Part shown: positions 1-6,498 of the stretch, in pieces
Layout of the letters: each line of letters opens with the position of its first letter
Position numbering within the stretch: the first letter of the stretch is position 1
Source: Clostridiales bacterium
Lineage (GTDB): Bacteria > Bacillota > Clostridia > Oscillospirales > JAAYOS01
Length of the DNA stretch: 17,586 nucleotides
Assembly: GCA_012521525.1 (NCBI GenBank)
Contig: JAAYMG010000160.1
Span: 1 to 17,586 of the forward strand
Direction of reading: 5' to 3'
The notes under the pieces: model-generated
What the model was told of the DNA's origin: nothing
What the model saw: the letters and a program-made list of their open reading frames with translations, nothing else
Databases searched by the model: none
Translations under genes and position numbers: made by a program

Positions 1-25
1 AGTTCGAGTCTCTTCAGGCGCGCCA
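1..25 (+). tRNA. partial tRNA, probably tRNA-Arg (3' end only)
   Basis: Only the T arm, the 3' acceptor strand and an encoded CCA are in the window. The T loop TTCGAGT (3-9) is followed by the T-stem 3' strand, the acceptor strand CAGGCGC (15-21), discriminator G22 and CCA (23-25). The 5' acceptor strand would be GCGCCTG. That strand together with G73 fits Firmicute tRNA-Arg, but the anticodon lies outside the window, so the identity is an inference. Confidence 0.75.
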
Positions 26-39
26 TTTTTTTCAGCCGT

Positions 40-117
40 GGTGGGTATAGCTCAGCAGGTTAGAGCACCAGGTTGTGGCCCTGGGGGTCGTCGGTTCGAG
101 TCCGATTATCCACCCCA
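40..117 (+). tRNA. tRNA-His (anticodon GTG)
   Basis: A full cloverleaf can be drawn. The acceptor strand GTGGGTA (41-47) pairs with TATCCAC (107-113) and the anticodon stem is CCAGG/CCTGG around loop TTGTGGC. An extra 5' G at 40 faces C73 at 114, the G-1:C73 identity pair of bacterial tRNA-His. CCA is encoded (115-117). Confidence 0.97.
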
Positions 118-161
118 TTTAGCCTTATCAGGCTGTCGAAGCCTTCATTGGCAGATCACTT

Positions 162-236
162 TGGGATGTAGCCAAGGGGTAAGGCACCAGACTTTGACTC
201 TGGCATTCGTAGGTTCAAATCCTGCCATCCCAGCCA
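162..236 (+). tRNA. tRNA-Gln (anticodon TTG)
   Basis: The acceptor strand TGGGATG (162-168) pairs with CATCCCA (226-232); the discriminator is G233 and CCA is encoded (234-236). The anticodon stem-loop is CCAGA-CTTTGAC-TCTGG with anticodon TTG. The 5' U1-A72 pair is typical of tRNA-Gln. It lies 44 nt after tRNA-His; that gap holds a small AGCCT/AGGCT hairpin (121-134) and nothing else recognisable. Confidence 0.97.
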
Positions 237-239
237 CAA

Positions 240-315
240 GACCCATTAGCTCAGCAGGCAGAGCACCTGCCTTTTAAGCAGGGTGTCCGCAGTTCGAATC
301 TGCGATGGGTCACCA
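240..315 (+). tRNA. tRNA-Lys (anticodon TTT)
   Basis: The acceptor strand GACCCAT (240-246) pairs with ATGGGTC (305-311); the discriminator is A312 and CCA is encoded (313-315). The anticodon stem-loop is CCTGC-CTTTTAA-GCAGG, giving anticodon TTT. It starts only 3 nt after tRNA-Gln ends, so the two must be cut from one precursor. Confidence 0.97.
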
Positions 316-330
316 TATAAATACCCCGGA

Positions 331-361
331 ACCCGCAAAGCTTTATGCTTTGCGGGTTTTT
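331..361 (+). terminator. rho-independent terminator of the tRNA array
   Basis: ACCCGCAAAG (331-340) pairs perfectly over 10 bp with CTTTGCGGGT (348-357) around a 7-nt loop, and a run of T follows (358-361). It sits 15 nt after tRNA-Lys, where the tRNA transcript should end. Confidence 0.93.
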
Positions 362-526
362 CCATCTCGATGGGACGATTTGGCGATTTTGACAAAAGAA
401 GCTGTTGGATATTGTCGTATCAGGGCCTGTCGAATATCTACCGCGGTAGCAAGCTCCATCGATGCCTCATATTCTGTAATAGCATTCGGTTCGCCCGAGT
501 GCAATTACATATAGAGGAGGATTCGA
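362..526 (+). promoter_or_regulatory. structured leader upstream of the permease
   Basis: This 165-nt gap holds a TTGACA (389-394) with only a poor -10 partner, TATTGT at 410-415 after a 15-bp spacer. It also holds a perfect 12-bp palindrome CTACCGCGGTAG (438-449). A hairpin GCATTCGG/CCGAGTGC (482-502, one G-T pair, 5-nt loop) ends about 12 nt before the ribosome binding site GAGGAGG (514-520). Promoter placement is weak. The palindrome could be an operator and the hairpin could affect translation, but no known riboswitch class is recognised. Confidence 0.35.
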
Positions 527-1987
527 ATGGTCATTGAACTGTCAGCACTGCACTGGATATATGTCCTGTTTGTCGTGCTGATCATCGGTTTCATGGTGAT
601 GAGAAAAGACACGACACTTGTCTGCGTCGCGGGGATTTTCGCGATTGCTGCGGTGGCGTGCGGTTCGATCAGCTCATCACTGAGCGCTGCGTTCAACAGC
701 TTCATCTATGCGATAATGGAATTGCTGCCCACGATACTGATCATCTCGATAATCGTATCACTGAGCAGGACCATGACCGATACCGGGATAAGTGACATGA
801 TGATATCACCCTTTGCAAAACTTATCCGGACACCTACGCTTGCGTATTGGGTCACAGGTTTGGTCATGCTGGCAATTTCATTGGTATTCTGGCCGTCACC
901 CGGTGTTGCCCTTGTGGGTGCGGTCATGCTGCCTGTTGCGATAAAGGCGGGATTGCCTGCCATCGGAGTCGCTGCGGCTATGAACCTTTTCGGCCACGGA
1001 ATCGCGCTGTCAGGCGACTTTGTCATACAGGGGGCGCCAAAACTGACGGCGGACGCTGCCGGAATCCCGGTAGGGGACGTTGTCAATGCGAGCATCCCGC
1101 TTGTCATCGTAATGGGTGTTGTTACAACGGTAGTGGCTTTTGCTTTTCTGCTCCGGGACATGAAGAAGGGAGTCGTCAAAGTTCCTGAAACCCCTGTTGC
1201 CGACGTAGTGACATCCAATACAGTACATAATGCTTCAGATGCAGAACATATTTCTTCCGGCACTGTACATAATACCGACGATTCCAGGGAAAGCTCACTG
1301 CTGCCGATAGTACCGCGCAGGATTTTCGCGATACTTATACCCATTTTATATGTTATCGACGTAGTCATCATGTCGATCATGGACCTTACCGGCGGTGAAG
1401 CGACAGCACTCATAGGCGGTACAACGCTGCTGATTATGCTTGTTGTCACTATGGCGGCTTACGGGTCGAAGGGTTTGGAGAAGACGACCAATTACCTCAT
1501 CGAAGGCTTTACTTTCGGATTCCGCGTATTTGGTCCCGTCATTCCGATCGCCGCATTCTTTTATCTGGGAGACTCGGGATTCAAAACGATAGTCGGAGAC
1601 TATTTGCCCGCGACGTCAAACGGGATCGTAAATGACCTCGGTGCCGCCCTGGCGTCTGTCGTGCGGCTCAACAAAGGAGTAGGGGCATTCACACTGACCG
1701 GTGTAGGTGCGATAACCGGCCTTGACGGATCTGGCTTTTCAGGAATTTCTCTTGTAGGATCGGTCGCGGCCATCTTCTCCAAAGCGATCGGTTATGGCGT
1801 GGAAACACTGACCGCCCTCGGACAGATCGCGGCGATCTGGGTAGGCGGCGGCACATTGATCCCGTGGGCGCTTATCCCTGCGGCCGCCATCTGCAATGTG
1901 GATCCATTTGAGTTGTCGCGCAGGAACCTAATACCGGTGGTCGCCGGGTTGCTTGTCACAACGATAGTAGCCATATTCCTGATTTGA
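527..1987 (+). CDS. multi-spanning permease, ion-transporter (DcuC/GntP-like) superfamily
   Basis: This is a 486-residue, very hydrophobic inner-membrane protein. About 11-12 helices can be drawn, for example near residues 5-23, 28-46, 60-78, 104-122, 184-208, 265-287 and 463-485. Helix-breaking Gly/Pro stretches such as WPSPGVALVG near 122-131 and a GHGIALSGD segment near 164 resemble the re-entrant loops of the DcuC/gluconate-permease type of secondary carrier. The ATG at 527 follows a strong GAGGAGG. A polar cytoplasmic loop at about 213-262 carries two imperfect 14-residue copies (N231-TVHN and G245-TVHN). The neighbours give no substrate clue. The family is inferred from overall pattern; the substrate is unknown. 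Confidence 0.75.
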   Translation: MVIELSALHWIYVLFVVLIIGFMVMRKDTTLVCVAGIFAIAAVACGSISSSLSAAFNSFIYAIMELLPTILIISIIVSLSRTMTDTGISDMMISPFAKLIRTPTLAYWVTGLVMLAISLVFWPSPGVALVGAVMLPVAIKAGLPAIGVAAAMNLFGHGIALSGDFVIQGAPKLTADAAGIPVGDVVNASIPLVIVMGVVTTVVAFAFLLRDMKKGVVKVPETPVADVVTSNTVHNASDAEHISSGTVHNTDDSRESSLLPIVPRRIFAILIPILYVIDVVIMSIMDLTGGEATALIGGTTLLIMLVVTMAAYGSKGLEKTTNYLIEGFTFGFRVFGPVIPIAAFFYLGDSGFKTIVGDYLPATSNGIVNDLGAALASVVRLNKGVGAFTLTGVGAITGLDGSGFSGISLVGSVAAIFSKAIGYGVETLTALGQIAAIWVGGGTLIPWALIPAAAICNVDPFELSRRNLIPVVAGLLVTTIVAIFLI

Positions 1988-2014
1988 TGGTCATGAGGAC
2001 AGACAGGGAGAAGG

Positions 2015-2213
2015 TTAGCAATGACAGAAGAGGGAAAGCGAAGGACAGTGAGAAGAACTGAGAGAAGGGCTGGAATAAGGGTATAGAGAAGACAGAGATA
2101 AGGACTGGGATAAGGGTATAGAGAAGACAGAGAGATAAGATAAGGGCAGCGAGAAGGGCAGAGAAAAGGAGAGAGAAAAGGACAGTGAGAAGGACAGTGA
2201 GAAGGACAGGGAG
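2015..2213 (+). repeat. purine-rich, internally repeated 3' region
   Basis: From 2021 to 2220 the plus strand is about 85% A+G (31 pyrimidines in 200 nt by my count). It contains a 24-nt exact duplication with period 35 (2075-2098 and 2110-2133, core AAGGGTATAGAGAAGACAGA). It also contains three adjacent 12-mers, AAGGACAGTGAG at 2178-2189 and 2190-2201 and AAGGACAGGGAG at 2202-2213. A fourth near copy of the 12-mer starts at 2041. It lies between the permease stop and its terminator, so it is probably transcribed as a long 3' untranslated region. I see no coding signal on either strand. Confidence 0.85.
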
Positions 2214-2237
2214 AAAGGATCCCTGTCCTGGTTTTTT
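2203..2237 (+). terminator. rho-independent terminator of the permease gene
   Basis: AGGACAGGG (2203-2211) pairs over 9 bp with CCCTGTCCT (2221-2229) around a 9-nt loop, then GG and six T (2232-2237). The 5' arm is the last of the three tandem 12-mers, so the repeat array appears to have grown out of, or into, the terminator arm. Confidence 0.9.
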
Positions 2238-2419
2238 ATTGGCCAGTGGACGAGCACGGATTCCCGGGCTTTACTCCCGTTTTCATATCAGGTACCTGTA
2301 CTTCACCAGTGCCTTATAAGCCGGAAACTGTCCTGAGATCAAACGCCCGGCGCAAAGCAAATCAGCATATTTGCTCCTTGGTGAAAGCTTCTGTTAAAAT
2401 CCGGGTTTTGTGGCTGATG
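2238..2419. other. intergenic stretch without a recognised gene
   Basis: This stretch separates the permease terminator from the next promoter. I see only small structures: CGGG/CCCG followed by TTTT near 2265-2282, and an AGCAAAT/ATTTGCT hairpin (2356-2375). There is no T-box sequence, riboswitch or credible ORF. Confidence 0.5.
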
Positions 2420-2448
2420 TTTACATTCTTACAACGTTCGACTATAAT
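2420..2448 (+). promoter_or_regulatory. sigma-A promoter of the alanyl-tRNA editing gene
   Basis: TTTACA (2420-2425), a 17-bp spacer and TATAAT (2443-2448) form a near-consensus promoter. Transcription should begin near 2455. An ATG at 2458 would then be almost leaderless, which favours the downstream ATG at 2485 with its own ribosome binding site. Confidence 0.8.
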
Positions 2449-2484
2449 TAACAGGTAGTGAATGATTATTGTGGGGGATGCATC

Positions 2485-3675
2485 ATGCAGAACGATAAAA
2501 AGCCGACGGTCAAGCTTTATGAAGAGGACGCCTATATCAGGGAATTCGATGCGGTCGTTTTGTCCTGTGAAAGAGCAGATGACCGTTATCTGGTGTCCCT
2601 TGACAGGACATGTTTCTACCCGGAAGGCGGCGGACAGCCATCCGACAGAGGCCATATCAACGGTGCATATGTATCCGATGTGCAGGAAAAGCACGGTGTT
2701 ATAATCCATTTTACCGATAAACCCTTTGAGCCGGGAAGCACGGTGCACGGTTCGATCGATTGGGAACGGCGGTTTTCAAATATGCAGCAGCACAGCGGTG
2801 AACACATCCTTTCCGGAATCATCAACCGGATCAGCGGTTATGATAATGTGGGATTCCATATCGGCAGCGAGTTTGTCACACTTGATTTCAGCGGCCCGTT
2901 GACTGCGGAACAGCTCTTGCTTGCCGAGAAACTGGCAAATGAAGCGATATATGAGAACCTTCCCGTCAATGCGGAATACTATACTAATGAAGAACTGAAA
3001 ATCAAGGATATCAAATACCGCAGTAAGAAGGAACTGGAAGGTCCCATCCGTATAGTGGATATCCCCGGATACGACTGCTGCGCCTGTTGCGGCACACATG
3101 TCAGGAGAACGGGTGAAATCGGGCTGATCAAGGTCATTAAGGCCCAGAATTACAAAGGCGGGACCCGTATGTTCATCCTCTGCGGTATACGGGCGCTCGA
3201 TCATTTCAGGACAACGCTGCAGAGCGTTGACCGTATCTCGACTCTTTTGTCGGCAAAGCCCGAGGCTGTATCGGAAGCCACTGAGCAAATGCTCGGCGAG
3301 ATGGAAAACCTGAAAGCGCGTGCAGCAGATCTTCGGGAAAAACTGTTCTGCCTTATGGCGGAACAAGTAGACCATGACCCTGACGACGGAGTATATTCAC
3401 AGATTTTCGACGACATGTCGGCAGACGAACTCAGGCAGTACGCGCTCATCCTTGTGGAAAAGGTGGGCACCTGCCTGCTGTTCTCAGGCAATGACAGCGA
3501 AGGATACAGATATGCGGCGGCCTCCGCAGTGCATGATTGCAGGGCGATTTCAAAAATGATCAACTCGGAGCTGAACGGAAGAGGCGGAGGCACACCCAGG
3601 CTTGCGCAAGGTGCGGTCCAAAGCGATAAAGAGCAGATAGGAAGGTTTATCGGTGCGCTTGAGGCGGATATTTGA
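2485..3675 (+). CDS. free-standing alanyl-tRNA editing protein (AlaX-L type)
   Basis: Members of this family hydrolyse mischarged Ser-tRNA(Ala) or Gly-tRNA(Ala) in the cytoplasm, protecting translation from alanine-codon errors. The 396-residue protein has the AlaRS editing-domain loop YPEGGGQPSDRG near residue 45, the zinc motif H103-xxx-H107 (HSGEH) and the second zinc motif C201-xxx-H205 (CCGTH). A C-terminal DHHA1-like domain carries GRGGGTPRLAQGAV near 370-385. It lacks the AlaRS aminoacylation domain and a signal peptide. The start at 2485 is chosen because GGGGGA lies at 2473-2478 and because the promoter puts +1 near 2455; an in-frame ATG at 2458 would add 9 residues. It looks monocistronic. 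Confidence 0.93.
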   Translation: MQNDKKPTVKLYEEDAYIREFDAVVLSCERADDRYLVSLDRTCFYPEGGGQPSDRGHINGAYVSDVQEKHGVIIHFTDKPFEPGSTVHGSIDWERRFSNMQQHSGEHILSGIINRISGYDNVGFHIGSEFVTLDFSGPLTAEQLLLAEKLANEAIYENLPVNAEYYTNEELKIKDIKYRSKKELEGPIRIVDIPGYDCCACCGTHVRRTGEIGLIKVIKAQNYKGGTRMFILCGIRALDHFRTTLQSVDRISTLLSAKPEAVSEATEQMLGEMENLKARAADLREKLFCLMAEQVDHDPDDGVYSQIFDDMSADELRQYALILVEKVGTCLLFSGNDSEGYRYAAASAVHDCRAISKMINSELNGRGGGTPRLAQGAVQSDKEQIGRFIGALEADI

Positions 3676-3740
3676 CGGGTCGCGCTGCATTTATGGACAA
3701 TTGCAACGAATTCCTGCCGTCATGGCTGAGATTTTTTGGA

Positions 3741-3769
3741 TTGTTTAAGATTGTCAGTTATGATAGAAT
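3741..3769 (+). promoter_or_regulatory. probable promoter of the phosphate transporter operon
   Basis: TTGTTT (3741-3746), a 17-bp spacer and TAGAAT (3764-3769) give a plausible sigma-A promoter. A second TATAAT (3786-3791) has no matching -35. No clear Pho-box repeat is visible. Confidence 0.5.
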
Positions 3770-3807
3770 TATATCGGTTGAGTCGTATAATGAAAGTCGG
3801 TGCTTGT

Positions 3808-4860
3808 ATGTCAGTTACATTTACTCAGTTTCTTGAAGACTTGATCCAAAACCCGGTCATGATCGTTACGACGATCCTGATGCTGGGCGTGATAATGGTC
3901 AATGGCTGGACGGACGCTCCCAATGCCATAGCGACATGCGTGTCTACCAGGGCAATGTCTCCCAAGGGCTCTGTTGTACTGGCTGCAGTTTTCAATTTTT
4001 TAGGCGTTTTAGTCATGACATTATTCAACTCAACCGTCGCTCAAACGGTATATAAAATGGTGGATTTCGGCGGAGATTCCCGCGTCGCCCTTACGGCGTT
4101 GTGCGCGGCACTCTTCGCTATTGTTGTTTGGGCGACTGCCGCGTGGCGGTTTGGCATCCCCACAAGCGAAAGCCATGCGCTGATCGCCGGCATAAGCGGA
4201 GCTGCGATCGCCCTGCAGGGAGGTTTCGGAGGAATAAACGGCAGCGAGTGGGTCAAGGTCATTTACGGGCTGTTCCTTTCCACATTCCTCGGGTTTGGCA
4301 GCGGATGGATCCTGGCAAAGCTCATTGAAGCGATTTTCAGGAGAGTCAGCCGCCGGAAGGCAAATCGTTTTTTCAGATGCGGGCAGATCGTCGGCGCATC
4401 GGCAATGGCGTTCATGCACGGCGCGCAGGATGGCCAGAAGTTCATGGGTGTATTCCTGCTCGGAGTTTTTCTTGCAAAAGGTGAAGGCCAGGTAACTGTT
4501 TTTGAAATACCCATCTGGCTGATGGTCGTCTGCTCACTGGTAATGGCGCTCGGAACCTCCATCGGTGGGTACAGGATCATAAAAGCCGTGGGCATGGACA
4601 TGGTAAAGCTTGAAAAGCACCAGGGGTTCGCGGCAGACATAGCCGCATCCGGATGCCTGCTTTTGGCTTCACTGTGGAGTCTTCCTGTCAGTACGACACA
4701 CACTAAAACCACAGCAATTATGGGAGTGGGCGCATCGAAAAGGATCAGGTCGGTCAACTGGGCGGTCGTCAAGGAAATGGTCCTTGCCTGGGTGCTCACA
4801 TTCCCCGGCTGCGGATTGATAGGTTATATTATGTCTATCATATTCCTGCGTACGATGTAA
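3808..4860 (+). CDS. pit: inorganic phosphate transporter, PiT family
   Basis: This is a low-affinity cation-coupled phosphate permease of the inner membrane (PF01384). The duplicated family signatures are present: GWTDAPNAIATC at residues 33-44, GIPTSESHALI at 116-126 in the first half, and the paired second-half motif VSTTHTKTTAIMG near 294-306. HGAQDGQKFMGVF is at 204-216. About ten hydrophobic segments flank a basic cytoplasmic loop (FRRVSRRKANRFFR near 177). The 350-residue length is normal for short bacterial PiT proteins. The ATG at 3808 is preferred because family members begin close to this point; ATG 3790 and TTG 3736 are in-frame alternatives, and none has a strong ribosome binding site. 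The DUF47 gene 42 nt downstream is the usual partner. Confidence 0.93.
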   Translation: MSVTFTQFLEDLIQNPVMIVTTILMLGVIMVNGWTDAPNAIATCVSTRAMSPKGSVVLAAVFNFLGVLVMTLFNSTVAQTVYKMVDFGGDSRVALTALCAALFAIVVWATAAWRFGIPTSESHALIAGISGAAIALQGGFGGINGSEWVKVIYGLFLSTFLGFGSGWILAKLIEAIFRRVSRRKANRFFRCGQIVGASAMAFMHGAQDGQKFMGVFLLGVFLAKGEGQVTVFEIPIWLMVVCSLVMALGTSIGGYRIIKAVGMDMVKLEKHQGFAADIAASGCLLLASLWSLPVSTTHTKTTAIMGVGASKRIRSVNWAVVKEMVLAWVLTFPGCGLIGYIMSIIFLRTM

Positions 4861-4902
4861 CGTTATTCCGCAACTTATCGATGCACAGAAATGAGGTTTG
4901 AC

Positions 4903-5529
4903 ATGGCCAGAAAGACGAACGATTACTATTTCAACAAGCTTGACAAAGCTGTAGGATTTGCATGTGAAGCCGCGGAAATGTTGAACAACGTACTGAGCAG
5001 CTTCTCGGTAGACAACCTTGACAAAAAGATCAGGGAGATGCATGTCATAGAACATGCCGCTGACATCGACAAACACGAGATGATGTCCAAACTGATAAAC
5101 GAGTTCATCACTCCCATAGACAGGGAGGACATAATCCAGATCTCGCAGGAGATAGACGACATCATCGATCAGATCGAAGAGATCCTCCAGTGTATCTACA
5201 TGTACAATCTCAAGAGTATTCGCCAGGAAGCGATATCATTTTCCAGGTTGATCGTTGAAGCGTGCAAAACGCTGAAAAAGGCTGTGGAAGAGTTCAGCAA
5301 CTTCAAGAAATCCAAGACACTCAAGGACTATATCATTGAGTGCAACAGGATCGAAGACGAAGGTGACCGCCTGTATTCCGAAGTGATCCGGACCCTTTAT
5401 ACCCATCTCACTGCCGATGCGGTCCAGCTTTTCTCGTGGGTGAAGATCTTCGACCTGTTCGAGAGCACCTGCGACTCATGCGAGCATGCGGCAAACTCGC
5501 TTGAGCGCATAGTCCTGAAAAACTATTGA
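4903..5529 (+). CDS. DUF47 family (PhoU-like) accessory protein of the PiT transporter
   Basis: This 208-residue, all-helical, acidic cytoplasmic protein belongs to the DUF47/PhoU-like family (PF01865), which is usually encoded beside PiT transporters and thought to modulate phosphate uptake. Family features include PIDREDIIQISQEIDDIIDQ near residues 69-88 and CNRIEDEGDRLYSEVIRTLY near 148-167. These carry the Glu/Asp clusters expected to bind metal in PhoU-like bundles. Start at ATG 4903 fits GAGGT at 4893-4897 (5-nt spacing); the in-frame ATG at 4891 overlaps that site and lacks its own. It is cotranscribed with the transporter. Its regulatory role is inferred from the family. Confidence 0.93.
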   Translation: MARKTNDYYFNKLDKAVGFACEAAEMLNNVLSSFSVDNLDKKIREMHVIEHAADIDKHEMMSKLINEFITPIDREDIIQISQEIDDIIDQIEEILQCIYMYNLKSIRQEAISFSRLIVEACKTLKKAVEEFSNFKKSKTLKDYIIECNRIEDEGDRLYSEVIRTLYTHLTADAVQLFSWVKIFDLFESTCDSCEHAANSLERIVLKNY

Positions 5530-5611
5530 TATGTATGACATTTCCGGGCAGTCTTTGGTTTGCTTGAACGCCCTGCCTTCAGAGTGCAGATGCTGATGGA
5601 GGTGTACATCA

Positions 5612-5917
5612 GTGCAGGAATATGAAAAAGTACTGGAGCAACTAATCAGGATGGTCCAGCCGGAAAAGCTGATTTTATATGGTACCAAGCGCGACGTCGC
5701 GACGGGAACGGTTAAGGACATCGACGTTTGCCTTGTTGCAGAAACACCTGACAAGAGCACTCTGGAACGTGAACTCTACCTCTCGATCGATTCCGATGTT
5801 TCGTTTGACATCATCATATACAGGCCGGTTGAGTGGGAAACTTTGATAGAAGACCATCAGAGCTTCGCTCATAGGATCCTGGAGAAAGGGACAGTGGTCT
5901 ATGAGCGCCAGGCATAG
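5612..5917 (+). CDS. minimal nucleotidyltransferase (MNT), putative antitoxin of an MNT/HEPN pair
   Basis: This is a 101-residue minimal polymerase-beta-fold nucleotidyltransferase. The active-site pattern is G24-T25-x10-D36-I-D38, with a third carboxylate at D66 (SFDIIIYRP), so the metal-binding triad is complete. The family norm is GS-x10-DxD; here Thr replaces Ser. In characterised MntA/HepT systems the MNT protein neutralises the HEPN RNase by adding AMP to it. Start is GTG 5612 after GGAGG at 5598-5602 (9-nt spacing). The stop lies inside the start of the HEPN gene (17-nt overlap), which implies translational coupling. It is encoded downstream of the phosphate genes with no clear promoter of its own. 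An assignment as antitoxin is inferred. Confidence 0.88.
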   Translation: MQEYEKVLEQLIRMVQPEKLILYGTKRDVATGTVKDIDVCLVAETPDKSTLERELYLSIDSDVSFDIIIYRPVEWETLIEDHQSFAHRILEKGTVVYERQA

Positions 5918-6347
5918 CGGCTCCGGCAAAACCGACAGCAAAAGATACTATGAATGGTTGGACAAAGCCCAGGCGGATCTGCAGTCTGCACGACTGCTGA
6001 TGGCCGGAGGCGGAGACATTTGCAGCGTACTTTTTCACTGCCACCAGATCGCGGAGAAGGCACTGAAGGGTTTTCTGCTTTTCCGCACAAGGCGCCATTA
6101 TGACGGGCACAATATAACTTTCCTCGTCCGCAGGGCGATGAGTCTTGACGGTGACTTTGCCCCATTCCTGGAAGGCAGCCCTCCGCTGAACCGATACTAC
6201 ATTGAAACGAGGTATCCTACGGACATCCCCCTGGAGCTGGATGAGGGCAAACTGAAAGAAACGCTTGAGTATTCGGTAAGGCTATACAGGCTGATCGCTT
6301 CAAAGCTGCGAAACGAACCCGAAGCTTTTTATATGCCAAGTGAATGA
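5901..6347 (+). CDS. HEPN domain protein, putative RNase toxin partner of the MNT protein
   Basis: This is a 148-residue four-helix HEPN protein (PF05168-like). The helix LFHCHQIAEKALKGFLL (44-60) is characteristic of the family, and the segment R64-R65-H-Y-D-G-H70 gives the RNase signature R-x4-H. The tail has the common NRYYIETRYP motif near 97-106. Many HepT toxins carry R-x4-H-x-Y, with the Tyr being AMPylated by MntA; here the H+2 residue is Ile72, although Tyr67 lies inside the motif. The ATG at 5901 overlaps the MNT gene by 17 nt and is preceded by GGAGAAAGGG. Whether it is a toxin or a housekeeping nucleotide-binding HEPN protein cannot be settled from sequence. Confidence 0.88.
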   Translation: MSARHSGSGKTDSKRYYEWLDKAQADLQSARLLMAGGGDICSVLFHCHQIAEKALKGFLLFRTRRHYDGHNITFLVRRAMSLDGDFAPFLEGSPPLNRYYIETRYPTDIPLELDEGKLKETLEYSVRLYRLIASKLRNEPEAFYMPSE

Positions 6348-6362
6348 AGCAGGCTGTATTTT

Positions 6363-6397
6363 GGCTGTCATATCGGTTGCATGATCGGTTGACAGCC
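6363..6397. promoter_or_regulatory. inverted repeat overlapping the guaB -35 element
   Basis: GGCTGTCA (6363-6370) and TGACAGCC (6390-6397) are perfect inverted arms with a 19-nt spacer, inside which ATCGGTTG occurs twice (6372-6379, 6384-6391). The right arm contains most of the -35 hexamer. It could be an operator, or the HEPN operon's terminator (only three T follow). A third GGCTGT is at 6352. Confidence 0.5.
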
Positions 6398-6417
6398 TTT
6401 GAACTATATAATATAAT
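6389..6417 (+). promoter_or_regulatory. consensus sigma-A promoter of guaB
   Basis: TTGACA (6389-6394), a 17-bp spacer and TATAAT (6412-6417) match the consensus exactly. The start of transcription should be near 6424, giving a leader of about 75 nt with no recognisable purine riboswitch. Confidence 0.92.
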
Positions 6418-6498
6418 ACCCTATTAAATTCAGGCAGAAGAGATATCAAAAAAGCACAGGACAACGCATTTCATGAGGATGTTAGAAAGGAGAACAAC

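Noticed and set aside
283..537. Open frames running from tRNA-Lys through the leader
   Set aside because: They cross a tRNA and a terminator and have no credible start or domain.
706..1449. Long minus-strand frame opposite the permease
   Set aside because: Shadow of the hydrophobic coding strand; no domain, no start site, and it covers transmembrane codons.
2041..2213. CRISPR-like array
   Set aside because: The repeats are short, adjacent or overlapping, purine-biased, without unique spacers of even length, and no cas genes are present.
2015..2257. Minus-strand open frame across the purine tract, giving a Ser/Leu/Phe repeat protein
   Set aside because: It is a by-product of the repetitive GA sequence: very low complexity, no ribosome binding site, and it spans a terminator.
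2458..2484. Upstream ATG of the alanyl-tRNA editing gene
   Set aside because: The predicted transcription start near 2455 would leave almost no leader, and ATG 2485 has GGGGGA.
6424..6498. Purine riboswitch in the guaB leader
   Set aside because: The leader is about 75 nt and lacks the paired-loop aptamer core; no terminator or anti-terminator can be drawn.
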